This document shows positions 45,261 through 57,396 of a stretch of 64,000 nt of DNA, in pieces. Every line of letters starts with the position of its first letter. Position 1 is the stretch's first letter. Below the pieces are notes generated by a model that saw nothing but the letters and a program-made list of their open reading frames with translations, did not search any database and was not told the origin of the DNA. Source of the DNA: Coptis chinensis (lineage: Eukaryota > Streptophyta > Magnoliopsida > Ranunculales > Ranunculaceae); the NCBI GenBank assembly GCA_015680905.1, contig CM027381.1, positions 61,508,501 through 61,572,500 on the forward strand, read 5' to 3'. The translations under genes and the position numbers were made by a program.

Positions 45261-46205
45261 TGAGTGTAATATGTAGAGACTCCTATAAGATAAGAGTGAT
45301 GATATCTCAACCATTAGAGTGGTGACTCTAGGTCAACATATTGGTGTAGAAATTGTGTGACTTCTTCACGAAATGTGTAACCCTTTTGCATTGGTTCTTC
45401 TAATTGTTTAAATTTCACACATGCAACTTACCAGTTAGTTGTAGCTTGGGGTTTGTGGTGAAGAGTCTCAATGGTGGCAATGTGTAGAACGACCATTGCT
45501 AGGGTAGATGAATGGCCTCGGTAGGTATCTGTCATGAGGGAGAATAATACATATCCATGGGTCTACCTACCGATACAAAATGGTATGTATACAAAATCAA
45601 AGAGCTTCTTATATCTTCAGTAATTATTTTATTTTCCTTGGAAGCCTTCACTATCTATATATACAAAATCAGAAATGAGTTTCAATTATAGAGACTATTC
45701 ATGTGTTTGACTAGATCATTCATTCATGTTTTGGATGCTACACGTACATATCCCTTTTATGAAGAAGAAAATAAAAGTGGGGATGAAAGTTGTGTTGGCC
45801 GCAAGTGATAAGGACAATTTAAAAACAGAGAACTCGTTAATGGTACTATGGTAACCTGATAGAGTTTCTCCAAACCGTTAATTACGACATCTTCATCGAT
45901 GAAATCTGTAATTTACCTGCAAGCTCACTAGTGCCACACACAGCCAGCTTAGTTAATGCAATGACAGGTTTAGGTCATCAAATTTAGCTACAATTCTTAG
46001 CGCTTTGACTTGCAAAATTAAAAAAATGGTCAACTAACGAGATCGGATACTCCAATGTTCGCAAAGTATGTGTTCACGTTGAAACTTATATATGCGCACT
46101 TATTTGTGTTTCAACTTGCCAACCAAAAGCCAAAAAACTCCGAATGTATATGTTAGTGCATTCCTTTTCATGGGATTGTACATAGCAGACTAAGAACTCA
46201 GTAAG
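45261..46205 (+). promoter_or_regulatory. Upstream region of the membrane-protein gene
   Basis: No gene is visible. This is the natural place for the promoter and 5' UTR of the gene that starts at 46206. I cannot point to a firm TATA box. TATATATACAAAATC near 45655 and the ATAGCAGACTAAGAAC text before the ATG are only candidates. Confidence 0.35.
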
Positions 46206-46895
46206 ATGGAAAATGGCTACACAAATGGAAAGATGAATGATGCCAAGTATTCGTCTCATGTTCCTCTGGTGGGCTTGTACATAGCAGCAAGCTCTTTATT
46301 ATGTTTGTTATTCATGATCCTTGATATTAGAACTACATTTCGTCAAAGGAAGCGATGGATTCCATGTCGACTATTCTCACTTAACTCGGTTACTTTAACC
46401 CTGCTTTCCATATGTGCAAAACTTCCAGTCGATCCCACCACACCAATGCCTAGTTCACAAGACCAACTTTCGAAGCTTAGTGCAACTACTTTGGTTTGCA
46501 TTTCAATGGGGTTCTTCAATCCTTCTTTAGGCGATAGCAATCCCTCTGAAAGTTTTACAAATATGGTTGCCTTAAGCATTTTGGTAATCACCATTATTGT
46601 CAATATTTGCATACAAATATCCACGGTTGTGTGGACCCTCATAAATGGTCTGGATGGAACTATCTGATCCTCCTATTCTAGGGCTTCATTGGACCAATTG
46701 TGGGCAGTGAGACTTCCAGCTCGATGGAATGCTCAGCAGCACAGCGTCTCTGTGGGCCAGCTGGGCATGTCCTCTGGACATGGCACCTAGACTGGACCCT
46801 TTTATATTTGTAGGCTTAGCCCGGGTTCGTAGCCAGGGCACAACATGGCATGTGGGCTATAACATCCCGTATTTTCTTTTACTTTTCCTATTACC

Positions 46896-46896
<1 letters not shown>

Positions 46897-46937
<41 letters not shown>
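46897..46937. repeat. (TAA)n microsatellite in E
   Basis: About 13 uninterrupted TAA/ATA repeats. Confidence 0.97.
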
Positions 46938-47084
46938 GGTAAAAAAAATTGGATAAACTTTTGTTAAGGATAGGAAACCCCGTAGGTTAAGAGATAAACC
47001 TTCCTTCCTTGTTTTTCGCGGGGGTTTTAAAACAAAAAGGAGTTTTGCATGGAGAGTTTAGAAAACACAAAGAGTTTTATCCAG

Positions 47085-47124
<40 letters not shown>
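47085..47124. repeat. Poly(A) run in E
   Basis: Forty consecutive adenines, internal to E and not at its end. Confidence 0.97.
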
Positions 47125-47127
<3 letters not shown>

Positions 47128-47689
47128 ATACTGAGAGAGGAAAAAGGAAGATTTTTTCTAATAGCTGATATCAACAGGTAGCAGGAGCGTATCACGGGTG
47201 AGTAGTTTAGTTTTCTCGTCTATACAGAGATAAAAAGTTAAGTTTTACTGTAGTACAATGTTGCTGCTTATTTTTCTGCTCTTCCTCTCGTCTGTGATTA
47301 TTCTACTAGTTATTATTAAAACCGGTTTTATTTATGGTACTGCTGGAACTGTGAAAGAGTTAATGGCTGCGCAAGCTAGGCCCACAGGACAGAGAAATCA
47401 TCCCTGAAGGAGTTAAAAACCTATATATTGTTTGAATGTTTATTATGTGTATAATGTTGTTGTTAATGGTTTGATGGTTGGTGGTAGTGTGAGGGCTATC
47501 GAATGTGGGCTGTTAAAGCTTGAAGGGGGTTGATAATGGCGGTGCGATTCAGTTGAGGGTAGAGTGAGTGATGTGAGGAAATCGATTTTTGGTTTTGTTA
47601 AAGTATTAGCGATTTTCATAAGGAGTAAAACCGGTGGTGGCTAGTGGAGGAGGTTGCTGGCGAAGGGAGGAGATGACTCTGTTGGGCTT

Positions 47690-47813
47690 GGGTTGGGCCA
47701 AAACCAATAAGTTGTGTTAGGCCAAAATCTATTTTTGTTGGGCCAAAACCAATATGTTATGTTGGGCCAAAACCAATAAGTTGTGTTGGGCCGAAACCTA
47801 TTAGTTTTGGGCC
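47690..47813. repeat. Minisatellite in E
   Basis: The unit TTGGGCCAAAACCAATAAG with a TTGTG-type tail recurs about four to five times with small variation and a period near 25-35 bases. Confidence 0.8.
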
Positions 47814-49682
47814 AGTTCTATTTTGGATGGGTGATGTCCATAGAACTTAAAATAAATCCAAGTGGGTGAGATTATAAACTTATAGGCTTAAGTTTAGATT
47901 GGGCTTGGAAAAAACTAAACACTTTAGGCCTTAGTCTTTGGGTTTTTGGTTGGATAACTTTAAGACTGGTTAGCTTTGACTGTTGACCAGAGTTGACTTT
48001 TAACTCGGATGATGATTTGGTCTATTAGGATAGGTCTAGGGCTATTAGCATGCTTGGCTTTAGGCTAAGACCTTTCTATATATACGTGTGTACGTGTATT
48101 AACTACTATGTGAAATTTCAGTCTTTTATGATATACAACGCTATGACACTTAGATATCGATATATTAATAACGCATAAACAATAATACAAGAAACAAGAT
48201 ACTCCTCCGTTCTCTGAAATAATATATGTCATAAAGTTCAATAATGCGTAAACAAATTTACCACACCCTTTTAGAATCTTTCCACACCTCAAATTTTGGA
48301 AATAAAATTTTATGACTGAAGATGTCATGAAATAATTTATGTGGGTATTCATTGATTGGGTCATGAATGACCTGGGTATTCATTGAATGTGGCGAGCATG
48401 ACCTAAGGTAAATAGGTACTAAAGGGTGGGTGTATATGATAAGTAATTGACTAATTAGTAATATAAATTGATTTGAGTATACGAGTGTGTTTGGGCTTAC
48501 ATTTGAATACCTATAGGATATCTACATATGTTATATAAAATTTCTAACTTTCTTTTTCAAGAGGGTAGGACTTAATAATATTTTGTGCTGGAACGCGGTC
48601 CTACCCTAATACAATAGTAGATATCAGTAAGTTTTAGTTCAATTACTTAGTTATTAAAACAAGTTATTATAACGAGTTAATAAGATGGAAGTCTTGCTTG
48701 GGAAGAAACTATGCCGATTGAAATGACGGAACTACCTATCTTCCAAGCTGAGAATGATTAAATTATGATATATTTAAAGTGTTAGTTGGATAAGTAAAGA
48801 TTGGAAAGGTTTATATGTTGTTAGTCTACTCATACCAGCAAATTCCATTTTGATGACCCATGTTTGCTTTGTTTTGGCAACGTGGGTGTGTTCTTGGGAA
48901 CATAGGTGGAAGGCAATAGAACCGCGGTGTGTGATTTAGATTCTTGCCTGGAGCAGTCCGTTAGTTCTTTTATTAGGTCTGATTCTTATTGGAAGGATTT
49001 AATAACGTAGTTTACTTTTTAGCATGACATGAGAACATGGTAGTGAGGAATTTTATTCTTAGAGTTTGTTTGATGTTTTGTTTGGACGGAAGATAGTTTA
49101 ATAAAGTGATGGTGGAAATTCTTGGGTTTATTCTTTTATGATTTGGGTTTTAGGTTTTGGAATGTGTTGTAGCCCCGTCATAGCCTGGGTTTTAGACAAT
49201 TGAACATAGTAATATTTGAGATATTTATATTTCAAATATTGACTTCGTAATTGTTTAGAAATTCGGGCTGTGACATGGGCCAAGCCTCACTGTAAGCCCG
49301 GAATCAGGTGAAAACAAAGCCCAACCGGATCTCACAGAATCTGGAGGTTTTGACTCTATTCAATGTACCTAAAAACTAGGGATAAGGATCCATATCCATA
49401 GATTCTCTAGTTTTTCGGGTGGTTACATATTGAAGAGTTTTTCAGCAACAGAACTACATTGAAAGCTCTATACTCCATAGACTTTCATAGACTTGATCCC
49501 TCTAGAGTATGTAGGCAGCCACCGAACTAAAAAGTGGTTCAGTCTCAAACATCCAAACAAACCATCCCATTACTATCATTATCATTCAATTGTGTGTGTC
49601 ATTATGTGGGTTGTGATATTTAGAAGGTAGATTTTTAAGAGCGTTTAGGTAGATATGTTTTTCTTCAGTTTTTGCCCCAACA

Positions 49683-49751
49683 TCTTTTGGCGTCGTCTGT
49701 GGGGATCAAACCCATGACCAAGTTCTTCTCTTTTATTGAATATCACGATTA
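49683..49751 (+). other. Element D primer-like site and short leader
   Basis: TCTTTTGGCGTCGTCTGTGG follows the LTR end directly. TTGGCGCCGTCTGTGG-type motifs are frequent after 5' LTRs of plant gypsy elements; a related one is in F at 22060-22074. The primer tRNA is not established. Confidence 0.65.
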
Positions 49752-52520
49752 ATGGCTGTTGGTAGATCCAAAAGAAATCAAAAGTTTGCTGACACTAGTC
49801 AGGCTTCAGAAATTGCACAAAACCTTCCTCCTAATGCTAAAACAGCACAGCACACAGTTGCTGACGAGGTTCATACTCAGCATCATCATGCGCATTAGAT
49901 TCCCCCACAGAATCTGGATGCTCAACATGAAGAGGAAGATTTGGTGGAGAACCTGCGAATTACTGTTCCAGCAGGGGAACAAGATGCAACTAGGGATACT
50001 CGAGTCGTCACACATAGAGATGGATTTGCATTTACTAGGGCAAGACCTTCGATGCTACCTCAGCATCTGCAACAACGCCTTGGGCCTAGGTCGGGTGCTA
50101 TTTCCACCCAATCTGGACCATGCATCCATATTGCCTAGGCGTTTGCAAGGCCACCTTGGGCCTGAATCGAGCCCTGAAGATTTGATCCACAATGCTCACC
50201 TATCTTATGAAGAAACTCTAATGTCTATGATGCTCAGGCTGACCAGAGAAAATTATTTGCTTAGGAGAAATTACTACAAAAGGCCTAGGGAAGAAAACTC
50301 TCAGTAGGAATTTTCTGTACCGAGGGAGAGCAAGTCTCCAAAGAGGAGACATCATCTAAGGAGCCACGCCTCCACCTAGGGGTGTAATACGGGGCGGGCT
50401 GGGTCAACTGCGGGTCAAATAGTGATGGGTTGGGTTGGGGGGGTCTAGGGTATACAAATCCAGTGGTCCCCGACAGGCGGGGCAGGGCAGGTTGAACTTT
50501 CATGTCTTAGTGCCATCACCCGGCCTGTTGGGTCAGCTTACGGGGCGGGTTTTAGGCGGGTCATCCGTGTCGGGTGGAAATTATCATTTTAACCCAATTT
50601 CACCCAAAAAAAAAAAAACTTATTAATTCTACAAGTAATATATTTCCAATTCACAACATAGAGAAAAAAAATGGAATAAATCAATAAAAAATAAACAAAA
50701 ATAAAAAAACTTGAACTTGAACCCAAAACTATATCTGTAAATTTGAAACTTTTTTCTCGTGATTTACCATTTCTAAATTGATTGTTTTCCATAGCATGAT
50801 AAAATAAAGATGGGAGCAAGGATCCATGGTACAAAACAATAAAATATAATATAAAAGAATTCGAATTAATACAAGGGTGAATGATTCATCTTCTCCAAAA
50901 TTCGAAAGTTGAATTTGAACTTTTGATATTTGCCCAATGTTCAAACTTGAATATTTGAAATTGATGTTGAACTCATAAGTTTGTGTTCATATCTCCCAAA
51001 TTCCTACAAAAGTTAAAAGAAAATATAAACAAAATACAAAAATATTAGAGTTAGAGTCTTGAAATTGTGCAGGTCAACGGGGTTGGGTCAACGGCTTTTG
51101 ACACGGTGTGGGTCGGGCGGCTTGACGGGTCGGGTTTGAGCATAGAACCTACACCCATAGCCCGACCGCATAAAAATGGTGGCGGGGCGGGGCGGGCCTA
51201 TTTTTGGGTCGGTGCGGGTTTGGGTGGCGGGTGAAGACCGGGTATCCTACCTGATGATGGGTCAATGGATTTTTTTTACACTCCTACCTCCACCGCACCC
51301 AAAACCACATAATTCTAATTGTGGAGCTTTTAGGTATTGTTGACGCTGTACTAGAATGGGTTCGTAGCCCACAGCGTTACCGAAGCAAATCAGTATCAAG
51401 ACGTTCCCAGTCCTCCAAGGAACGTTCAATGTCAGTTTCTGGATATTCCTCTTCAAATCAAATTGATCTAGAACGTGGCATGCAATGCTCTCACAGTCAT
51501 GTACCACAGAGAGGACAATGCAAACTAGCTAGAGGTAACAGAAGATTTGATCGTAGTCCTGGAGGTTCAGATTCCTCAGAATCCGGATACAATGGTTCGA
51601 GGAACACTCGCCGGAGGACTAATGGAGGTTATCAGAGAGCTGGAGATAGAAGAGGTAGACAACAGTGGGCCAGAAGCCACAGAACCGGAGCCCTCCATAA
51701 TTCTGTGGGTGATTACACTCGAACCAGAGAGCTAAACCCACGCAGGGCTTAAGCAAATTTCAGGCGATATAGGCACGACTTTGTTGAGCCAGGATGGAGC
51801 CCTGAAAGTTGAAATTGTACCCACAGAGTCGGCACAAACAATGTCACTATGCAGGAAAATAAAGATAACTTTAATGAGCAACAAAGCCAAGAACTCATTA
51901 GAAATGCCTTGGATACCAAAGCTACCTGGGAAGATAAGCGACATAAACTGGCAATCAAAGGACCTGAAGAATCTTCTTTTATAAATGAAATTAGATATTA
52001 CACTTCCCCTGGTTCTTTCAAACAGCCTTCAGTTCCAACCTACGATGATGTAGATGGTTGTCCAGATGAGCACTTGATGAAGTACAGATCATCTATGGCT
52101 TTTTTTAACAACAATGATGCGTTGATGTGCTTAGTGTTCCAAGCTACCCTTAGTGGATAAGTTTTGACATGGTTTAACGAGCTCCCTCCTCGTTCAATCT
52201 ATACATTTCCGCAGCTCGCTGACAAATTTTCAAAACATTATCGCTACAACAAGAAGACCATAAAAAGTTATGGAACTCTTTTCAACCTCCACATGGAGAA
52301 AGGAGAAAGCATTCGAGACCTTGTCAGAAAACTCAGGGTGCTACTCAAGGAGGTCAACAATGTCCTAGATGACGTCGTTGCGCAAGTTTTCAAAAATGCT
52401 CTTCCTTTTGATAAGTCTGGTCTGTACAACTCACTGACTCTGAAGCCTCTAGAAATGGTTCCAGATTTGCTGGTGCGAGCAGACATGTATGCTACTGTTG
52501 AAAAAGATTTAAAATTTTAG
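49752..52520 (+). pseudogene. gag: Element D gag, interrupted by a hAT-type insertion and stops
   Basis: The frame opens at the ATG at 49752 (MAVGRSKRNQKF). It meets a TAG near 49894 and stays in the same frame through 49941-50138. The 910-bp element at 50377 interrupts it. It resumes with Arg/Ser-rich text at 51321-51750 and then the gypsy gag core: 51849-52160 (TYDDVDGCPDEHLMKYRSSM) and, after a stop, 52164-52520 (LTWFNELPPRSIYTFPQLAD, FNLHMEKGESIRDLVRKL). The W-x-x-L-P and F-x-x-L-A-D pattern is typical of the Retrotrans_gag domain. No zinc knuckle was found. It ends at 52520, and nothing resembling pol follows. Confidence 0.85.
50377..51286. mobile_element. Non-autonomous hAT-type element (910 bp) inside element D
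   Basis: The ends TAGGGGTGTAA and TTACACTCCTA are inverted with one mismatch. An 8-bp duplication, CCTCCACC, flanks it at 50369-50376 and 51287-51294. An 8-bp duplication with TAGGGGTGT-type ends is diagnostic of hAT elements. GC-rich GGGCGGG(T) repeats near both ends (50390-50580 and 51060-51240) form subterminal repeats. There is no transposase frame. Confidence 0.93.
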
Positions 52521-54877
52521 AAACTTTAACATCACTGAGGGTAACCTCAGCAAAACTCTAAGGCTAGTTAACTGTATATGTCAAAGGTGTCATTCTAGCT
52601 AGTACAAGACAATTACTTTACCTTATTCCTCGGAGTCATCTGGTGACATTGAATTATCTTTAGAGATTCAAAACAAGAGTGTCTGTCTCAGCATGCTCAG
52701 TTTCTGAGGGTTAAAGTCTAATAAGCTAATTTTGTCCTTGATTCCAATTGTGATCCAATAAAGAAATCCATCAAAATAAGTCTACAACTCACAGTTTACT
52801 TTGTTCTAGTAGATTGTATCTCTAGCTATAGAGAATTACAGGCTAAGATCTAGTCAATCTCGACTTCTCAGATCATCCACAACATACCGTCGAGCTGGAT
52901 ATCACACAACATACTGCCGAGTTTGATTTCTTATTAGACTTCTAAATTTCCCATACAGAGGGAACATTTAAGGTTCGATCCAAATCAATGGTCAATATCT
53001 CTTCAGCATCGTATCTATTACAATGTTGTTAGTCCACCGCAATTTTGGTGGCGTCAACAATGCATCAGTCGCAACAATGCAAACCAATCCAAGCAAATGG
53101 AGAAGCCAGTTTAAGGCCCCTAATGAAGAGATCAACCTCAATACAGTTTAATCCGGGGGCGTGTAGGGACATATCGAAACCATAATATTTTTTATATACC
53201 ATTCCAGCATATCAAAACCTATGATAGGGGAGTCAAAGTCTCAACACTTGCAACAATTAATTCAGGAAAGTCTGGGCTGATTAATCTGGATTCTCAGCCA
53301 TAGTTGAACTACTATCTAAAGTATTTCTGGGCTTTTGAAAATCCACAAGGTTTTCACTGCAACACCGAAGTTTGTGCAAAGCAAAGCTAAAGCTGAGCTC
53401 AGAAAATCATTCTTACATGCTTAGTCTTTGAACCTAAACCCATGTTCAAGTGCTTAGTGCGCCTGGTCAAGTTAGAATTAGTGAACTACCCCCTACTTGC
53501 TACTATAAAATTCAGGTTCAAGCGCTTAGCGCACCTGGTTAAAATAAGACTGGTGGCTAATCCCCTCCCATTTATTATGCAATCCAAGTTTTGCTACTCA
53601 GTGCGCTTGGTCAGGTTTAATGTGGTAATCAAACTCCCCCTGTAAAAACCTAGGTTCCAATGTTTAGCATGCCTGGTAAAGTAAGGAGCCTTACCTTTCT
53701 TGTTATAATCCAAGTTCAAGTGCTCAGCGTGCTTGGTTGAGTTTGGTGTTCTTCTAACTCAAATTCTATAATCCAGGTGAATGGCATTGACCCTCTGGCT
53801 TGGTACAAACTTGAGCGATCCTCCTATTTGTGAAAACCCTCTACATCGACTAGTAAGCATTGAAGCTCTAACTTTGCTTCAACACAAGCTTCACGGAAAG
53901 GACTAGAATACTTAGCCAAGACCTCCTCAACATACTAAAATGATAATGAAAATGGTACTTAACTAGAACAAGGGTCCCTCCTAACTCTCTTATCAAGGAG
54001 GTTATCTCCAGAATTGTCTCCCATCTTATGGCTCCCTGAGCAACCAAAGACATGGTTAGAGCTAGCAAATTGTACATCATATCTACAGGATCAGGAATTG
54101 GTTCAGAAGTACCTTCTCCTTCCACATTGGCATTAGCATGGTCTCGTTATTTGGGCCACACTACATCGAGCGATTCTCAAAAGCTTACTTGTCAGACTCT
54201 TCAGTATCCAACACCTCTCATGCTCACTAATCCAGCAGCAGAATATTCAAGAGAATGAGTTATCTAACATTTTCATACAGTATCTATAGATTCTCTTTCA
54301 CACAACATGAACTACTTTAGGAGTCTCAGCTCTTTCTCAGTAAACTTAACTCCCACAACATCAGGTGGTACAGAAGACGAAGTGGAACGCAACAGTACTC
54401 GCTAAACATATAACTGGGACTAACCTCAGCGTCACTAGGCGGATCTCAATTTTTAAGTATCTCCAAGACTTCTCCAGGTCCAAAACTCTACAGACTTAGT
54501 GAAAATATTTTCTCTCTACATTGATGAGCTCAAGATCATAATCCTCAAGCTAGACTATCTGTGCTCCAGGCTCTCAAAACAGAGAATTAGATAACATTTC
54601 TGTGGCATAAGTTTACGAACGTTTTTCCTCAAGACTCACATATGCTGCAAAAATACTGGGGCCTAACCAGAGACACTTGCGTGGACAGACATGAGATTTT
54701 GCAATACGACTCCCTTATGTTCTTAAGCATCAGACTCAGTTTCTATGCATTCAGCGCTCTGAGGCATCAATGACGAAGGATGTTGAAGAGACACCATGAC
54801 ATCCTATGTCTACATAATTCAAATACAAATATTAAGAGCATTCTCTTTCTCTTCTCTGCCATGTGGCTACTCCCCGT
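52521..54877 (+). other. Element D 3' internal region, non-coding, with five diverged 60-72-bp repeats
   Basis: No pol homology in any frame. Between 53441 and 53775 a unit with CAAGTGCTTAGCGCGCCTGGT recurs at about 53443, 53515, 53586, 53651 and 53712 with much divergence. The open frame at 53442-53645 is a product of this repeat. Confidence 0.7.
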
Positions 54878-54893
54878 GACAGAGAGGGGGCGA
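54878..54893 (+). other. Element D polypurine tract
   Basis: GACAGAGAGGGGGCGA lies directly before the 3' LTR. Confidence 0.8.
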
Positions 54894-55524
54894 TGTGTGG
54901 ACCTTCATAAATGGTCTGCATGGAACTATCTGATCCTCCTATTATAGGGCTTCATTGGATCAATTGTGGGCAGTGAGACTTCCAGCTTGATGGAATGCTC
55001 AGCAGCACAGCGTCTCTGTGAGCCAGCTGGACATGTCCTCTGGACATGGCACCTAGACTAGACCCTTTATATTTGCAGGCTTAGCCCGGGTTCGTAGCCA
55101 GGGCACAACATGGCATGTGGGCCAAGCCGCACTGTAAGCCCAAAATCAACTAAAAACAAGTCCCAACCAGATCTCACAAAATCCAGAGGTTTTGACTCTA
55201 TTCAATGTACCTAAAAACTAGGGATAAGGATCCATATCCATAGATTCTCTAGTTTTTCGGGTGGTTACATATTGAAGAGTTTTTCAGCAACAGAACTACA
55301 TTGAAAGCTCTATACTCTGTAGACTTTCAGAGACTTGATCCCTCTAGGGTATGTAGGCAGCCACCAAACTAAAAAGTGGTTCAGTCTCAAACATCCAAAC
55401 AAACCATCCTATTACTAGCATTATCATTCAATTGTGTGTGTCATTTTGTGGGTTGTGATATTTAGAAGGTAGATTTTTAAGAGTGTTTAGGTAGATCTAT
55501 TTTTCTTCAGTTTTTGCCCCGACA
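54894..55524 (+). mobile_element. Element D 3' LTR (631 bp)
   Basis: Intact copy starting TGTGTGGACC and ending GCCCCGACA. It shows the uninterrupted TGGGC site where E entered the 5' copy. Confidence 0.93.
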
Positions 55525-57030
55525 CTGGTGTAATATACATTTTTATTAAATAGCATATCATAATCATGTGTTGTATGTTGGTATCACTCCTGGGGTTGTG
55601 GTATTCTGCTGCGTTTGTTAACAGCCAGAAATGGTCCTCTCTTCTTTACAGTAAAAAACTCATTACCAAGGGGAAAGGAAGTATGTTACAAAGATTGAAG
55701 TTGAGTTATATATATGGTTTTGACTCAAACCCTCAGCTGAAAATCAGTAGGGATAGATTTAATTTTATTGTTGCTGCGTTGTGTTCAGTTTGTTATGTTG
55801 TTCTAACCCAAGCAACAATTAGATCTCTGATTTTGAAGCAGATCCAGTTTTGTGACGGGTTTTCTGACTATGAATGGTCAATGTGGCTAATAGTCATTGC
55901 CCAAATTCTCACCATCACCGTAGGATGCTTCGCCACCAGCTTTAGGTGGGTGACATTATCTAGCCACGAGCTAGATGCGGCAAACCCTTACTTGGGCGAT
56001 GCACCAACAAATACTTTGATGGAAATAATCCAATCTTGAGAGCTCGTTCATCATGGGAAATGTGTGGGGCTTACCTTGTGGTCTTAATTATGTTCATAAT
56101 AATTATACCATGCCTTGTGGACTGTGGTTGTTACTCTAACTGAGATATTTTCGAGTTTTGATTGCTCCCTACACAATTATGAAGAAGAGGACGCTGTACA
56201 GGAATTCAAACATCTAATTGGTGACGACAATAGGAAGTTAGATGGATGGATAGTATGGAAAGCTGTGGATGACATGAACAAATGGATGGAGGTAAGTATA
56301 AGCGAACCTCCAAAGTTTATGTTCCAGTTCCTCTCAAGAACAAAAGCTTCACAACACTTGCATACCTTGGAACTCGGAGATGGAAGTTCATTTGACTATG
56401 AGGGTATTAAAGTCTCTTCCTTTTCAATTGCAATCCTTGTTAGAATTGCAACCCTTTCCATACCAAATAGGCTTGCTCAATCTATAGAACGTACTTTTGG
56501 TGAAGCTTATGAACTCATTGAGTTTGTCTGCACTAGAATTTTCTCCGGTAATTCCCTCTACCAAGTGCTTGCGAGAGCTATTTTGGAAGGTAAGGGTTTC
56601 CAAACTTGCCTTCCGAAAATTATCAAGAGATCTACATATCGTGATGAATATGAATTTGATTCTCTATCTGAATTTACTCGTGCCTGTGTAATCATTAAAG
56701 ATTTGAAGAACACTTTGGGCCACGACATGATATGGAAAGAAGTACGTTCAATCACTGACTTACTCAACCTCCAAGTATACAATACAATTGAGGATCTCTA
56801 CAATCGTGTTGAGCAAATATTTGTTGATATGCTGCATTTGTTTTTTGCTCAATTACCAAATGCTATATTCAAAGAAGTGAACGAGTGTCAGGCCGAAGAA
56901 TTTGAAGAAAGGGTATGATTCGCCTTGAAATTGCTTTGTATGGTTGAACCATTGGAGGCTCAAGTTCAATGGTCATTTCCTGCAGGATACACAATATCGA
57001 TTTTGGTGATAACACTTCTAAACATAGCTA

Positions 57031-57396
57031 GTAAATTCGTGGACAGCAAAAATTCGGTACGGAAATTATTCGTCAAAAATCTGAAAATTTGGATTCTAAT
57101 TCGTTTAAAAATTCGACCCAAAAAAATGAAAAAAATGTCAAACATATAATACGGGTATAATACGAAAAAATTCGGTCATATTTTGTTGCATTATAAGTTT
57201 AGAAAGTAATATTTTGCCCAAATTGTAGTGTGTTTTTTTCATTTAAAAAATACGGACCTTATTATTGGGCAATTATAAAGTTTGGATCATAGAATTCGAG
57301 TATTAATCCTTAGGATTGAAACGTTCACCTTATTATTCGTATTATACGGAAAAATGTATAAAACGTGTATAAAATGGATATAAAACGGAGTATTAC
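57031..57396. mobile_element. 366-bp insertion in the last coding part of the membrane-protein gene
   Basis: Flanked by TAGCTA at 57025-57030 and 57397-57402. Removing it and one flank joins host codons in frame across the junction (LLNIA then MPLNDIL) and leads to a natural stop at 57495. The insert is rich in AATTCGG, TATTCG and TATACGG words, starts GTAA and ends TTAC. TAGCTA is its own complement, so it is a direct and an inverted repeat at once. The superfamily is unclear. Confidence 0.8.

Larger units (their letters stand above)
46858..49275. mobile_element. Element E: probable solo LTR (2.4 kb) inserted in the LTR of D
   Basis: Flanked by TGGGC at 46853-46857 and 49276-49280. The intact 3' LTR of D has a single TGGGC there. 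E begins TATAACATCCCG (TG mutated to TA) and ends CGGGCTGTGACA, matching the TGTAACACCCCG/CGGGGTGTTACA ends of many plant gypsy LTRs. It has no gag or pol words, so a solo LTR left by LTR-LTR recombination is the best reading. It contains a (TAA)n run (46897-46937), 40 adenines (47085-47124) and a TTGGGCCAAAACC minisatellite (47690-47813). A reverse copy of its right end lies at 63560-64000. Confidence 0.85.
46628..49682 (+). mobile_element. Element D 5' LTR, split by insertion E
   Basis: 46628-46857 and 49281-49682 together match the 3' LTR 54894-55524. Insertion E plus its second TGGGC account for the gap. A few single-base differences separate the LTRs. Confidence 0.93.
46628..55524 (+). 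mobile_element. Element D: gag-only gypsy-type LTR retrotransposon inside the membrane-protein gene
   Basis: The LTRs start TGTGTGGACC and end GCCCCRACA. The 3' copy is 631 bp (54894-55524); the 5' copy is split by E. The downstream flank CTGGT and the upstream flank C-GGT look like a target duplication with one base lost upstream. A primer-like TTTTGGCGTCGTCTGTGG follows the 5' LTR and an AGAGAGGGGGCGA polypurine tract precedes the 3' LTR. Only gag is found. No protease, RT or integrase words were seen, so D fits the terminal-repeat-with-gag (TR-GAG) type of non-autonomous element. Confidence 0.88.

Noticed and set aside
49806-50307. Alternative frames overlapping the start of element D gag (49759-50307 plus, 49806-50015 minus)
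   Set aside because: The frame from the ATG at 49752 is the one that continues in phase toward the gag core; the others are shadows.
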